Origin: Schistosoma haematobium
Taxonomy: Eukaryota > Platyhelminthes > Trematoda > Strigeidida > Schistosomatidae
Reading direction: 5' to 3'
DNA length: 64,000 nt
NCBI RefSeq assembly: GCF_000699445.3
Contig: NC_067199.1
Span: forward strand, 34,332,902 to 34,396,901
Under the pieces are notes generated by a model that searched no databases, was not told the DNA's origin, and was given only the letters and a program-made list of their open reading frames with translations. Shown here in pieces: positions 34,628 to 47,370 of the stretch; position 1 is the stretch's first letter, and each line of letters begins with the position of its first letter. The position numbers were made by a program, and so were the translations under genes.

Positions 34628-35424
34628 TATTTATAGATGTTAACATTTGTTAAATCAACACCAAATTTCGGCCAATCCGTTAACGACATATTATGCTACT
34701 GATTAATAGTAACACGTCACGTTGGAAATCTAGAATGCCCCATTATGCTGTGATTGGCTAGGACTCTTCGGCTCCTTTTGGGCCTCTGCAGGCTCCGTTG
34801 AAGTTCTCCGAAAGCCGACTCAACAATTCCCCGAATAAGATTTTTCCTAGGATCTACTTGTAGCTTGACAACTGGGTTGCGGTGGAGTGTCATTATTCTT
34901 GTCGTCTGTCTTGTATAAGGCTTCTTTTCGGTGTGCTTGGGTATGTGTAGCATTGGTGTATCTAAGATTAACTCTAACGGAAAATTCCGCCGGTTATTTC
35001 GCGAAAGCATCATTCTTTTGTCCTTATGGATTTGATTTATGTGTCGTGTACATGTTGCAAAAATCCTCGAACTCTGTACAGTACTTTTCCCAATTTTTGT
35101 ACATCTTCTCCTGGCTTACATCGGTTCTTCCCGATGTAGGATTTAATGAAAACTTTGTCGCTAACATTGAATTTCCGGATATTTGGATTGTGATTGCGCT
35201 CATTCACTAATTTGGATGACAACATGGCGTTGAAGACAGTTCGAATACGCGTTCAGAACATGGCTTCAGCAAGAGACTTCCCATCTGGAACATTCGGGTT
35301 CGGGGTGGATCTGTGGGATGTTAAAAATTTTGTGATTATCTGTCCAGTCTTCCCTTTGCCTCCCCTTTCAGTAATGCTCGTTTAAAGGTGTCCACCAAGC
35401 ATTCTGCTTGTCCGTTTGATTGCC
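34628..35424 (-). mobile_element. Ty3/Gypsy 3' end, truncated copy starting the tandem array
   Basis: The minus strand holds a partial 3' LTR (34628-34825), then the integrase C-terminal region (SDKVFIKSYIGKNRCKPGE and LILDTPMLHIPKHTEKKPYT). The left end is cut inside the LTR. The right end stops abruptly at annexin intron sequence. The coding parts are frameshifted. Confidence 0.82.
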
Positions 35425-35804
35425 TAAATTCCCTTGTAAGAATTAATGATACTACTCGTCTACGAATATCAAAGCGAAGTGAAAGTTAATATCTCAACCA
35501 TCAAGTCACTGCTTTACAATGAGTTCGGTATGTATATGATCTATTTATCTGATTTATCGTTAATCCTTCAAAAGGCTTCTCATATTGGTACCACTCCTTG
35601 ATGAACTTGAGATATGTATAATCCGTTTAACGGATTTATTGTTAATTATTCTGTCGTCCTGCCGGAGACATGTCTTTGCACTTTAGAGGCGTCCCAGTGA
35701 TTCTTAGATTTCAATTACTATTTTATTTAGGTCAGTCAGTCATGTAAACTATAAATTGTTTCTTCGCCTAAAACTACTAGCTAAATTTTTTTATATAATT
35801 TTAG

Positions 35805-35990
35805 TGCTAAATGGACGTAACTTAGAGAAAGATGTTGACAATGAAACTACACATCATTTTAAACGTATATGTATTGCTTTGCTGCAAGCAAATAGAGATG
35901 AATCTACATTTGTAGATACGAATCTTGTACGGAGAGATGCGGAAGATCTATATAGAGCAGGGGAGCAAAAATAGGAACAGACGAATCAAA
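35805..35990 (+). pseudogene. Annexin exon-3 copy, -1 frameshift (array copy 1)
   Basis: Acceptor TTTTAG and donor gtaagt are intact. It reads LNGRNLEKDVDNETTHHFKR, then LVRRDAEDLYRAGEQK and a stop. A base is missing just before the expected WGTDES, so the exon is 186 bp instead of 187. It resembles exon 3 of both annexin loci, and its flank (gtcagtcagtcatgtaaac) matches intron 2 of locus 2 near 29405. No partner exons are nearby. Confidence 0.85.
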
Positions 35991-36237
35991 GTAAGTGTAC
36001 TATTTTCTAAGTCAGTATCAGTATAATGAAATGATCTTATAAATTTTCAGTATTCTGAATTGAGAAAAAGAATTAACTGACATAAATAGGATTCTTATAC
36101 CATTGTATATGTAATTGTGACCACTCACAATTATAAATCAGAGTTCATTTTAATTGAATTTGACTTTATGTAACTGAAAGCACGCTCTAATCATTATTGA
36201 TTTGTGATATAATAGAGAATTATAACGAGATTAATGT

Positions 36238-36592
36238 TGATAAGTCTTGTTGATTGAATGCTATATTCGTTTCCTAAGCTATTCTGGTAACCCGCAAGCT
36301 AGAACTACACAGTGACCTGAACACCACAGAGAAGACACAAAGTATGAGAGAAATGCTTTACTCCAAGGTTCACTTTTGTACAGAAAATCATGGGTATTTA
36401 TAGATGTTAACATTTGTTAAATCAACATCACATTTCGGCTAATTCGTTAACGACATATTATGCTACTGATTAATAGTAACACGTCACGTTGGAAATCTAG
36501 AATGCCCCATTATGCTGTGATTGGCTAGGACTCTTCGGCTCCTTTTGGGCCTCTGCAGGCTCCGTTGAAGTTCTCCGAAAGCCGACTCAACA
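36238..36592 (-). repeat. Gypsy 3' LTR (array copy 1)
   Basis: 355 bp, with TGTTGAG at 36592 and CTTATCA ending at 36238 in minus orientation. It has the same length as the LTR at 58962-59316. The adjacent internal sequence attcggggaat is a decayed polypurine tract. Confidence 0.85.
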
Positions 36593-37571
36593 ATTCCCCG
36601 AATAAGATTTTTCCTAGGATCTACTTGTAGCTTGACAACTGGGTTGCGGTGGAGTGTCATTATTCTTGTCGTCTGTCTTGTATAAGGCTTCTTTTCGGTG
36701 TGCTTGGGTATGTGTAGCATTGGTGTATCTAAGATTAACTCTAACGGAAAATTCCGCCGGTTATTTCGCGAAAGCATCATTCTTTTGTCCTTATGGATTT
36801 GATTTATGTGTCGTGTACATGTTGCAAAAAATCCTCGAACTCTGTACAGTACTTTTCCCAATTTTTGTACATCTTCTCTGGCTTACATCGGTTCTTCCCG
36901 ATGTAGGATTTAATGAAAACTTTGTCGCTAACATTGAATTTCCGGATATTTGGATTGTGATTGCGCTCATTCACTAATTTGGATGACAACATGGCGTTGA
37001 AGACAGTTCGAATACGCGTTCAGAACATGGCTTCAGCAAGAGACTTCCCATCTGGAACATTCGGGTTCGGGGTGGATCTGTGGGATGTTAAAAATTTTGT
37101 GATTATCTGTCCAGTCTTCCCTTTGCCTCCCCTTTCAGTAATGCTCGTTTAAAGGTGTCCACCAAGCATTCTGCTTGTCCGTTTGATTGCCTAAATTCCC
37201 TTGTAAGAATTAATGATACTACTCGTCTACGAATATCAAAGCGAAGTGAAAGTTAATATCTCAACCATCAAGTCACTGCTTTACAATGAGTTCGGTATGT
37301 ATATGATCTATTTATCTGATTTATCGTTAATCCTTCAAAAGGCTTCTCATATTGGTACCACTCCTTGATGAACTTGAGATATGTATAATCCGTTTAACGG
37401 ATTTATTGTTAATTATTCTGTCGTCCTGCCGGAGACATGTCTTTGCACTTTAGAGGCGTCCCAGTGATTCTTAGATTTCAATTACTATTTTATTTAGGTC
37501 AGTCAGTCATGTAAACTATAAATTGTTTCTTCGCCTAAAACTACTAGCTAAATTTTTTTATATAATTTTAG

Positions 37572-37757
37572 TGCTAAATGGACGTAACTTAGAGAAAGAT
37601 GTTGACAATGAAACTACACATCATTTTAAACGTATATGTATTGCTTTGCTGCAAGCAAATAGAGATGAATCTACATTTGTAGATACGAATCTTGTACGGA
37701 GAGATGCGGAAGATCTATATAGAGCAGGGGAGCAAAAATAGGAACAGACGAATCAAA
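37572..37757 (+). pseudogene. Annexin exon-3 copy, -1 frameshift (array copy 2)
   Basis: Sequence indistinguishable from 35805-35990, with the same missing base, so the defect came before the tandem duplication. Confidence 0.85.
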
Positions 37758-38004
37758 GTAAGTGTACTATTTTCTAAGTCAGTATCAGTATAATGAAATG
37801 ATCTTATAAATTTTCAGTATTCTGAATTGAGAAAAAGAATTAACTGACATAAATAGGATTCTTATACCATTGTATATGTAATTGTGACCACTCACAATTA
37901 TAAATCAGAGTTCATTTTAATTGAATTTGACTTTATGTAACTGAAAGCACGCTCTAATCATTATTGATTTGTGATATAATAGAGAATTATAACGAGATTA
38001 ATGT

Positions 38005-38359
38005 TGATAAGTCTTGTTGATTGAATGCTATATTCGTTTCCTAAGCTATTCTGGTAACCCGCAAGCTAGAACTACACAGTGACCTGAACACCACAGAGAA
38101 GACACAAAGTATGAGAGAAATGCTTTACTCCAAGGTTCACTTTTGTACAGAAAATCATGGGTATTTATAGATGTTAACATTTGTTAAATCAACATCACAT
38201 TTCGGCTAATTCGTTAACGACATATTATGCTACTGATTAATAGTAACACGTCACGTTGGAAATCTAGAATGCCCCATTATGCTGTGATTGGCTAGGACTC
38301 TTCGGCTCCTTTTGGGCCTCTGCAGGCTCCGTTGAAGTTCTCCGAAAGCCGACTCAACA
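38005..38359 (-). repeat. Gypsy 3' LTR (array copy 2)
   Basis: Same as 36238-36592. Here it is linked to the longest stretch of Gypsy internal sequence in the array. Confidence 0.85.
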
Positions 38360-39088
38360 ATTCCCGAATAAGATTTTTCCTAGGATCTACTTGTAGCTTG
38401 ACAACTGGGTTGCGGTGGAGTGTCATTATTCTTGTCGTCTGTCTTGTATAAGGCTTCTTTTCGGTGTGCTTGGGTATGTGTAGCATTGGTGTATCTAAGA
38501 TTAACTCTAACGGAAAATTCCGCCGGTTATTTCGCGAAAGCATCATTCTTTTGTCCTTATGGATTTGATTTATGTGTCGTGTACATGTTGCAAAAATCCT
38601 CGAACTCTGTACAGTACTTTTCCCAATTTTTGTACATCTTCTCCTGGCTTACATCGGTTCTTCCCGATGTAGGATTTAATGAAAACTTTGTCGCTAACAT
38701 TGAATTTCCGGATATTTGGATTGTGATTGCGCTCATTCACTAATTTGGATGACAACATGGCGTTGAAGACAGTTCGAATACGCGTTCAGAACATGGCTTC
38801 AGCAAGAGACTTCCCATCTGGAACATTCGGGTTCGGGGTGGATCTGTGGGATGTTAAAAATTTTGTGATTATCTGTCCAGTCTTCCCTTTGCCTCCCCTT
38901 TCAGTAATGCTCGTTTAAAGGTGTCCACCAAGCATTCTGCTTGTCCGTTTGATTGCCGATGATAGGGTGGAGAACGAAGATGAATTATTCCGTTTGCTCT
39001 ACAGAAATGCTTAAACGATTCTGCGGCGAATGCGAGCCGTTATCCTTTACTAAGATCTCTGGAACATCGAAGCAGCTAAACAGCGTAG
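38360..39088 (-). mobile_element. Ty3/Gypsy integrase region, minus strand
   Basis: It continues from the LTR through the integrase C-terminus into the integrase core coding region. The last 218 bp (38871-39088) recur at 40206-40423 with roughly 8% difference, so the two sides of the insertion at 39.1-40.2 kb come from different Gypsy copies. Confidence 0.78.
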
Positions 39089-39093
39089 GCACC

Positions 39094-40205
39094 TGAGACC
39101 TCATTCTCACGTCCCAGTCAACAGCACGCGTTATCTGCCCGTCTATGGACGAGACGACAGTCTCACGTCCAGATCAGCAGACCACGCCACCCTTGACTTC
39201 GGATGAGATTGCAGGCTCACGCGACGCGAACGAGACTGCCGTCTCACGTTCCGGTCGCCGAGTAAGGTTACCCGTACGCTTCCGCGAATAGTCGCACAGT
39301 CAACAACCGATACGGTGTAGGATTATTCCTATACTACACGCATGGTACACTCTTCTCTTTTTTATTTTCGTTTTGTTTCCTGAGCCCACGCCTCCGACCA
39401 ATCCCGTTTGGTACCGTCGACTTCAGTCAACTTTGGCGAAAGCTGGCCTGATCACTCACGCTCATGTCAACGTACTCAGTCGATATCTTTGTTTCGAATG
39501 TTTGGCATACGTTTGGTCTCGAACTTGGTCGTTATGGTCGCTTCTGGTTCATCAGCTCAATGTGGCTTCGTCCTACATCTGCAGCGTTTCTGTTCCACAT
39601 TCCCTACGAACGCCATCTTCAGATTCTGGATACAAACCACTCTGGTGTAGCATGCCAACTCAAGCAATAAATACAGCACATCGCTCCTGGTATCGTTATC
39701 CGAAAACGACCTCCGTTGGCAACTCGACGATCAACGATCGCTTTCCTGTTCGCCAATTCTTCCGTCCTACAATCGCTCGTCAGCCGATCAGTCCCACGAT
39801 TCAAACCGCTATTTATCGAAAGTGTAAACCCTTTCTAGCGGGGACTCCTGTAGTGACTCACAATTATCACGAGAACACGACTGGCTTAATAAAAACAATT
39901 ATAATTATAACCAACTGTACCAGTGTTTGTTTTAATGTGCTTTTGTTTAACTGTGCTAATTATAGCCATTTTGTGCTTCCATTACCTTCCATCATTGTTC
40001 CGTGGTTTTTGGTACTGTTCGCACGTACTCCTGTCTTCTGCTTTCACTTGTACCATTCCTTGGCACGATCTCGGTATTCGTTCAATACCACGAGATCGAC
40101 AACGAAATAAATCTGGTTACGTTCGATCCTCGTCTTCTGATTTATCTGGCACGTGTTTCTTTTTAGCGGTGTTCACAGTTAATCTCAACTCGACGCCACG
40201 CTACA
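39094..40205. other. CpG-rich 1.1-kb insertion, unidentified (solo LTR candidate)
   Basis: It begins TGAGACC and ends GCTACA, so it has TG...CA ends, but the flanking pentamers (gcacc, atctg) do not match. It is visibly richer in G, C and CpG than all neighbours. The first 200 bp carry repeated gtctcacgt-type motifs. Three overlapping plus-strand frames (39373-40110, 39408-39650, 39923-40297) are open, but none has a recognisable domain, and such overlap is expected from composition. AATAAA at 39886 would fit an LTR. A short palindrome lies at 40066-40098. Confidence 0.45.
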
Positions 40206-42012
40206 ATCTGTCCAGTCTTCCCTTCGCCTCCCCTTTCAGTAGTGCTCGTTTAAAGGTGTCCACAAAGCGTTCTACTTGTCCGCTTGATTGCCGATGATAG
40301 GATGGAAAGCGAAGATGAGTTATTTCGTTTGCTCTATAGAAATGCTTAAACGATTCTGTGGCGAATGCGAGCCGTTATCCGTTACTAAGGCATGTGAAAC
40401 ACCGAAGCAGCTAAACAGCGTAGACAACTCGTGGATTATTTCTGATGCTGTAAAATTTGGCATGGTATATACTTTCGGCCATTTAGTAAATGCGTCTACA
40501 ATAATCAGAAACATTTTCCCTTGGATTGATCGGCAGAATCTGCATGAAACCTTACCAAGGGTCCTGCAGGCGTAGGCCAATACTGAGGTTCGCATTTCAA
40601 AGGATTTTTAGCGGCTTGAATTTATAATGGACAGTTATGGCATTTATTCTCAATATCTTTGCACATTGACGGCCAATAAGCATAACTACGAGCCAACGAT
40701 TTCATTTTATTGATTCCAGGATGGCCACTATGAAACTACTTGTGAAGCTTGTGACGTAATGACTTCGGAATAACAATTCGATCACCGAACATAATACACG
40801 AGTCGACAACCATTAGTGAGTCCCGTCGACGAAAATATTGCAAAAGTTCTCCGTCAAGGCGATTGTTTGGCCATTCGGTCGAGAGATAGCATTTAACTGT
40901 GCTCAGTATCTTATCACTTTCAGTGATCTTCTTGATAGTTTCAAAGGTTACTGCGAGTCCATTAACTGCGTCATCCAACATGCGATGAACTTCTTCCTCG
41001 GCCTTTATATTTGCTACAAGAGTCTCCTCTGGGGCATTTGATTGGGAGCCTATTAATCTCGACAATGCGTCAGCTTGCCTGAAAGCGGTAGTAGACTGAT
41101 ACTTGATCTTGAAATCGTAACCCAGAAGTGTGGTTGCCCATCGTTGGAGTCGGTTAGCTGTATGAACAGGAATTCCTTTCTTCGACCCAAAACTGCAAGT
41201 AGTGGCTTATGGTCTGTTATTACGGTAAAATGTCGGCCATATATCATCTTGTGGAACTTTTCCACTGCAAAAATAATTGATAGTGCTTCTTCCTCAATTT
41301 GACTATAGTTCCCTTCGGTCGTTGTCAAAAATCTCGCAGCGTGGGAGATAGCCTTTTCAGACCCATTAGGAAAATGTGAGAGATGACTGCGACCACACCA
41401 TAGTTAGAGGCATCTGAAGCAACAACTATCGGCAGCGAAGGATCATAATTTGTCAATAAGAGATTGGAGGTTAGGATTTGCTTGATTTTGTCGAAAGCTG
41501 CTTGACAGTCCGCAGACCAATTCCATCTTGTATTCTTTTGTAAAAGGTGGTTTAGTGGAGCACGTAGACGATGGAGATCAGGGAGGAAGATACCATAATG
41601 GTTGACCAATCCCAAGAATGATCGTAGGGTAGTAATGTCCCTGGGTCTAAGCATTGTTCTCATAGCTTCAATGTTCTCTGGATCTGGTCGTCTTCCGTCT
41701 TTACCTATTATGAACCCAAGATACTGTATTGCTGCATATAGAAGTCACACTTTTCCGCTCGGAGGCGAAAACCATAATCGGTTATGCGTTCTAATGCCTG
41801 ATCCAGTTTCTTCTGCAGGTCCATTTTGTCCCCTGCCATAATTATGATGTCATCTAAGTAAGCTGCTTCCCCTGGAATACCTTGTAACATGGTATCTATA
41901 ATTTACTGTAAAATAGAGGGCTACATCTTAACCCCAAAAGGTAGTTGGTTATACCGGAACGGACCTTTGTGCGTTTTGATCGTCAGGAGGTCTTTGCTTT
42001 CATCAGATACCG
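40206..42012 (-). pseudogene. Ty3/Gypsy pol (RT, RNase H, integrase), broken, minus strand
   Basis: On the minus strand from 42012 down: YLQIPVSDESKDLLTI, then a stop near 41930, AAYLDDIIIM (RT catalytic site), DASNYG (RNase H start), TDHKPLLAVLG, FRRRDSLMVVDSCIMF, then LIIVDAFTKWPKVYTM and LVTDNGS of integrase. Several frameshifts separate the parts. It is cut at the RT end by an RTE insertion. Close relative of the plus-strand element at 49-59 kb. Confidence 0.88.
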
Positions 42013-42014
42013 GA

Positions 42015-43858
42015 ATTTGTAGATACTTGCTTACTTACTTACGCCTGTTACTCCCAATGGAGCATAGGCCGCTGACCAGCATTCTCTAACCCACTCTGTC
42101 CTGGGCCTACTTTTCTAGTTCCATCCAATTCTTGTTCATTTTTCTCATGTCTATCTCCATTTCCCGGCGTAATGTGTTCTTTGGTCTTCCTCTTTTCCTT
42201 TCGCCTTGAGGATTCCATGTGAGGGCTTGTCTTGTGACGCACTTGGGTGCTTTCCTAAATGTGTGTCCTATCCACTTCCAGTACTTCTTCCTGATTTCTT
42301 CCTCCTCTAGACTCTGGTTTGTTCTCTCACACAGTAGGTTGTCGCTAATAGTGTCCGGCCAACGGATCTGAAGTATTTTGCGTAGACAACTGTTAATAAA
42401 CACTTGTATCTTCTGGATGATGGCTTTCGCAGTTCTTTGAGTCTCCGCTCAATACAGTAGAACTGTCTTGACATTTGTATAGAAAATTCTGAACTTGGTG
42501 TTAGTTGACAGTTGCTTCGAATTCCAGACGTCATTCAGTTGTAAATATGCTGCTCTTGCTTTGCCGATCCGCGCCCTCACATGTGCATCATATCCACTGT
42601 GTTCATCACTGATGCCACCCAAATATGTAAAGGCTTTACATCTTTCGAATCCTCTCCGTCAATTGTGATCGGATTGGTACATGCTGTGTTTTATCGGAGA
42701 ATCTTTATTTTCCTTTGTGTATATTGAGACCTACTGCTGCTGAGTTTCCTGCTATACTGGTCGTCATCTCCTGCATTTGTTGTTGCGTTTGAGATAGGAG
42801 GACCAGATCATCTGCGAAGTCTAGATCGTCCAACTGCATCCTTGATGTCTACTGTATCCTGTGCTTCCTTTCAGATGTTGACGACTTCATGATCCAGTCG
42901 GTCACCAGGAGAAAGAGAAAGGGTGAGAGTAAGCAACCTTGCCTGACACCGATCTTTACTTCGAACGACCTTTTCAACTCTCCTCCATGCACGATTTTGC
43001 AGTTTAATCCATCATAGGAATTCTCTATGATATTGACTATCTTCTGAGGCACGCCGTAGTGTCGAATAAGCTTCCATAATGTTGTTCTGTCCACGCTATC
43101 AAGTGCTTTCTCGTAGTCAATGAAGTTGATGTAGAGTGATGAATTCCATTCAATTGATTGTTCCACAATGATCCGTAGAGTTGCGATTTGGTCTGTACAC
43201 GATCTATCCTTACGGAATCTTGCCTGTTGGTCACGAAGTTGGGCGTCTACGCAGTCCTTCATCCTGTTTAACAATAACCTGTTGAAGACATTTCCCGGTA
43301 TTGAGAGAAGAGTGATAACCCTGTAGTTATCATAGTTGCTGAGATCGCTTTTCCTCGGTATTTTGATCAGAAGTTCTTCTTCCCAGTATGTTGGTACTTG
43401 TTCCTCATCCCAAATTATCGAAGAGAATGTGGGGTATCCTTGCAGTTACTGCTACGTCTGATTTCAGTGTCTCTGCTGGAATGTTGTCTGGTCCTGCTGC
43501 TTTGCCACTCTTGATTTGTCTGTTGGCCATGTTGATTTCTTCAATTGTTCGGTAGGTCATGAAAGGCCTGGAACTTAATGCTGAGGACTATCTTGAATTT
43601 GTTGAGTTTGTCAGTATCCCGAAGAAAAGCCGTATTGAACTTTTGTGATATTGTCCGCCCCATTGTCCAGTACTTCGTGAGTTTCAGTTTCATCCTGGCG
43701 ACCAGCAGGTGATGATCCGATGCTATATCAGCTACTCTCTTGGTTCTTACGTCCTCCATCGTCCTCCTGAACATTTTGTAGATGCAGATATGGTCGATTT
43801 GGTTCTGCGTGGTGTGATCCGGTGAAGTCCATGTGGTCACTCTTGGTCTTAAACCTGA
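42015..43858 (-). mobile_element. RTE-clade (SR2-like) LINE, copy A, truncated and internally deleted
   Basis: The 3' end is at 42015 with a (TAAG)n tail on the minus strand. Coding remnants include RVADIASDHHLLVARMKLKL (endonuclease end), RKDRSCTDQIATLRIIVEQ and GVRQGCLLSPFLFLL (RT), and a C-terminal [18 protein letters not shown]. Compared with copy B, about 500 bp are missing near 43555, and the 5' part is absent. It interrupts Gypsy pol. Confidence 0.85.
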
Positions 43859-44187
43859 CTAATGGAAGAGAGTTGTGCATAGAGTTAATAGTTCAACACC
43901 GTAAGAAAGAATCATGATAAAAAATGCGCTAACCATAACTATTCTCCCTAAATTTTAAAAGTTGAAAACTCTTTCTCAGGTTCGTAAATTCAAAGTACAA
44001 TACCAATAATTTAGCAGAAATACATACTTACTAAACTAGTGGTTCCTATCAAATTCACAAAACATCTGAACAATATTATACATTTTAGCCCCAATTCATT
44101 TCACAAAATCTGTTAGGGATCCAAAATTTTTATAATAACTTGGTAATCTTAAGCTCAGAATAACAATAAAAACCCTATTATTATTTG
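43859..44187. other. Short unique spacer
   Basis: AT-rich sequence between two RTE copies. It ends in the target duplication of copy B. Confidence 0.6.
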
Positions 44188-44199
44188 TTCATGACATGA

Positions 44200-47100
44200 C
44201 TTACTTATACTTACTTACGCCTGTTACTCCAAATGGAGGATAGGCCGTCAACCAGTATTATCCAACCCACTCTGTACTGGGCCTTCCTTCCTAGTTCTAT
44301 CCAATTCTTGTTCATTCTTCTCATATCTGTCTCCATTTCTCGGTGCAATGTGTTCTTTGGTCTTCCTCTTCTCCTTTGGCCTTGAGGATCCCATGTGAGG
44401 TCTTGCGTTGTGACACAGTATGGTGCTTTCCTCAATGTGTGTCCTATCCACTTCCAGTACTTCTTCCTGATTTCTTCCTCCTCTAGACTCTGGTTTGTTC
44501 TCTCACACAGTAGGTTGTTTCTGATAGTGTCTGGCCAACGGATCCGAATTATTTTGCATAGACAACTGTTAATAAACACCTGTATCATGTGGATGATGGC
44601 TTTCGTAGTTATCCAGGTTTCCGCCCCATACAGGGGAACTGTCTTGACATTTGTATTGGAAATTCTGACCTTGGTGTTGGTTGACATTTGCTTCGAGTTC
44701 TAGGCGTCATTCAGTTGTAAATATGCTACTCTTGCTTTGCCGATCCGCGCCTTCACATCTGCATCAGATCCACCCTGTTCATCAATGATGCTGCCCAAAT
44801 ATTTAAAGGCTTTTACATCTTCCACATCCTCTCCGTAAATTGTGATCGGATTGGTACATGCTGTGTTGTATCGGAGAATCTTTCTTCTCCCTTTGTGTAT
44901 ATCGAGACCTACTGCTGCTGAGTTTTCTGATATACTGGTCGTCATCTGCATTTGTTGTTGCGTTTGCGATACGAGGGCCAGATCATCTGCGAAGTCTAGA
45001 TCGTCCAACTGCATCCTTGATGTCCACTGTATCCTGTGCTTCCTTTCAGATGTTGACGTCTTCATGATCCAGTCGATCACCAGGAGAAAGAGAAAGGGTG
45101 AGAGTAAGCAACTTTGCCTGACACCGGTCTTCACTTCGAACGAGTTTATCAACTCTCCTCCATGCACGATTTTGCAGTTCAATCCATCATAGGAATTCTC
45201 GATGATATTGACTATCTTCTGAGGCACGCCGTAGTGTCGAAGAAGCTTCCATAGTGTTGTTCTGTCCACGCTATCAAGTGCTTTTTCGTAGTCAATGGAG
45301 TTGATGTAGAGTGATGAATTCCATTCAATTGATTGTTCTACAATGATCCGTAGAGTTGCGATTTGGTCTGTACACGATCTATCCTTACGGAATCTTGCCT
45401 GTTGGTCTCGAAGTTGGGTGTCTGCACAGTACTTCATCCTGTTCAACAATACCTTGTTGAAGACTTTTCCCGGTATTGAGAGACGAGTGATACCCCTGTA
45501 GTTATCACAGTTGTCGAGATCGCTTTTCTTCGGTATTTTGATCAGAAGTCCTTCTTCCCAGTATGTTGGTACTTGTTCCTCATCCTAAATCTTATTGAAG
45601 AGAATGTGGAGTATCCTTGCAGTTACCGCTATGTCTGCTTTCAGTGCCTCTGCTGTAATCTTTTCTGGTCCTGCTACTTTGCCACTCTTGATTTGTCTGG
45701 TCCCATACTGATTTCTTCAATTGTTTGTGGGCCAACACTGATTGGGAGGTCCGTGGGTGCTGCTTCGATGTTGTGTGGGTTCAGTGGAGATGGTCGATTC
45801 AAGAGTTCTTTGAAGTGTTCTACCCACCTGTTTCGCTGTTCTCCAATGTTGGTGATTACTCTGCCTTCCTTGCTTTTCACTGGTCGTCCTGGCTTACGGT
45901 GATTTCCAGAGAGTTTCTTTGTTATGTCATACAGTTCTCTCATGTTTCCTTCTCTTGCAGCCTCTTCCGCCGTCATTCCTAAATCTTCCACACATTTACG
46001 TTTGTCAGTTCTGATGCTCCTCTTCACTTGCTTGTCTTTTTCAGCTCTTGTTCAGATGGCTTTGATTGCTGCCTTCTTGCTCCTCCTTTCTTGAATCGTA
46101 TCCAGTGTATCAACAGTGATCCATTCCTTGTGATGGTGCTTCTTGTGGCTCAGAACCTCATGACATGTTGAAGTGATTGCCTCCTTGGTCCCCTTCCAGT
46201 CGCTCTCCATAGTAGTTCCTTCTCCGTTGAGTAGATCGTGAAAGGCCTGGAACTTAATGCTGATGGCTATCTTGAATTTGTTGAGTTTGTCAGTATCCGG
46301 AAGAAAAGCCGTATGGAACTTTTGTGATATTGTCCGGCCTGTTGTCCAGTGCTTCTTGAGTTTCAGTTTCATCCTGGCGACCAGCAGGTGATGATCCGAT
46401 GCTATATCAGCTACTCTCTTGGTTCTCACGTCCTCCTGAACATTTTGTTGATGCAGATATGGTCGATTTTGTTCTGCGTGGTGTGATCCGGTGAAGTCCA
46501 TGTGGTTTTGTGAATGCGTTTATGTGGGAATATAGTGCCACCTATGACCAGCTTATTGAAGGCACATAGGTTTGCAAATCTCTCACCACTTTACTTCCTT
46601 TCTCCCATTCGGTGTCGTCCCATGATGTCTTCATATCCAGTGTTGTCCATTCCAACCTTGGCATTTAAATCTCCCATCAGAATGGTCAGGTCGTTTGTTG
46701 GGCACTTCTCGATGATTGACTGAAGCCTATTGTAGAATTGATCTTTAGCGTTTTCACTGTAGTCGTTTTTAGGCGCATAGCATTGGATGACGTTCATTGA
46801 AATGCCTTCTTTAGTTGTTTTGAAGGAAGCTTTGATGATCCTTGGTTCATGAGATCCCCATTCTGAAAGTGATTTTTTGTGCTTGCTTGGACAGCATCAA
46901 TGCAACTCCTTGTGTATGTGGGGCATTTTCTCCTTCATGGCCGGAGTATAACAGTTCTCCTGAAGTTAGTCGTTGTTGTCCAACTTGCATCCAATGTGTT
47001 TCACTGATCCCAAAACATCTTCAGGTTGTATCTCCTCATTTCTGCAGCAATTTGGAAGACTTTTCCAGCCTCCCATATTGTACGAGCATTCTATGTACCT

Positions 47101-47370
47101 AAGTAAATGGTTGCTCTGGTTGTCAGAAGGGGCATCGGCCTCGTGACTTCCAGAGGAACTCAGCTTTCATCATGAGGCGTCAAAACTCTTCTAAATGGAG
47201 ACCTTCTGAATCCCAGCGCAGAGTTAAAAAGTTTGAGTAATTTTTTCTGGTTGGAGGTTTTTTAGCGAGTTAGGTTCCTACGAGATGGGGACACTAACCC
47301 CACGCCCAACCCTCCTCCTTTATCCGGGCTCGGGACCAGCAGTAGTCCCCTGAGGGAGTCCAGGCGGAGT
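44200..47370 (-). mobile_element. RTE-clade (SR2-like) LINE, copy B, with both ends and target duplication
   Basis: Flanked by TTCATGACATGA at 44188-44199 and 47371-47382. In minus orientation: a 5' region of about 200 bp; endonuclease (ILMGDLNAKVGMDNTGYEDI, then RVADIASDHHLLVARM); RT (SCTDQIATLRIIVEQSIEWN, SPFLFLLVIDWIM, LDFADDLALVS with both catalytic aspartates); a C-terminal [20 protein letters not shown]; and the TAAG-type tail. At 3.2 kb it is near full length for RTE, but frameshifts break it into at least four frames and parts are deleted. Not autonomous as read. Confidence 0.9.

Larger units (their letters stand above)
35425..37191. repeat. Tandem unit 1: annexin exon block plus Gypsy 3' end
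   Basis: 1,767 bp: 813 bp of annexin intron-exon-intron sequence, then a minus-strand Gypsy 3' LTR and integrase end. The next unit repeats it almost exactly. The known differences are one-base indels, such as an extra A at 36827-36832 and a lost C near 36876. Confidence 0.9.
37192..38957. repeat. Tandem unit 2: annexin exon block plus Gypsy 3' end
   Basis: 1,766 bp, the same as unit 1 except for a few single-base differences (one C fewer near 38363). After 38957 it departs from unit 1 and continues into more Gypsy sequence, so this is the unit that keeps the original right flank. Confidence 0.9.

Noticed and set aside
34887..35210. 107-codon plus-strand frame repeated three times
   Set aside because: It is the reverse strand of Gypsy integrase and LTR sequence.
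39373..40110. 245-codon frame as a novel gene
   Set aside because: Frames in other registers of the same GC-richer segment are open too, and no domain or codon pattern supports a protein.
44842..45192. Plus-strand frame of 116 codons
   Set aside because: Antisense to RTE reverse transcriptase.
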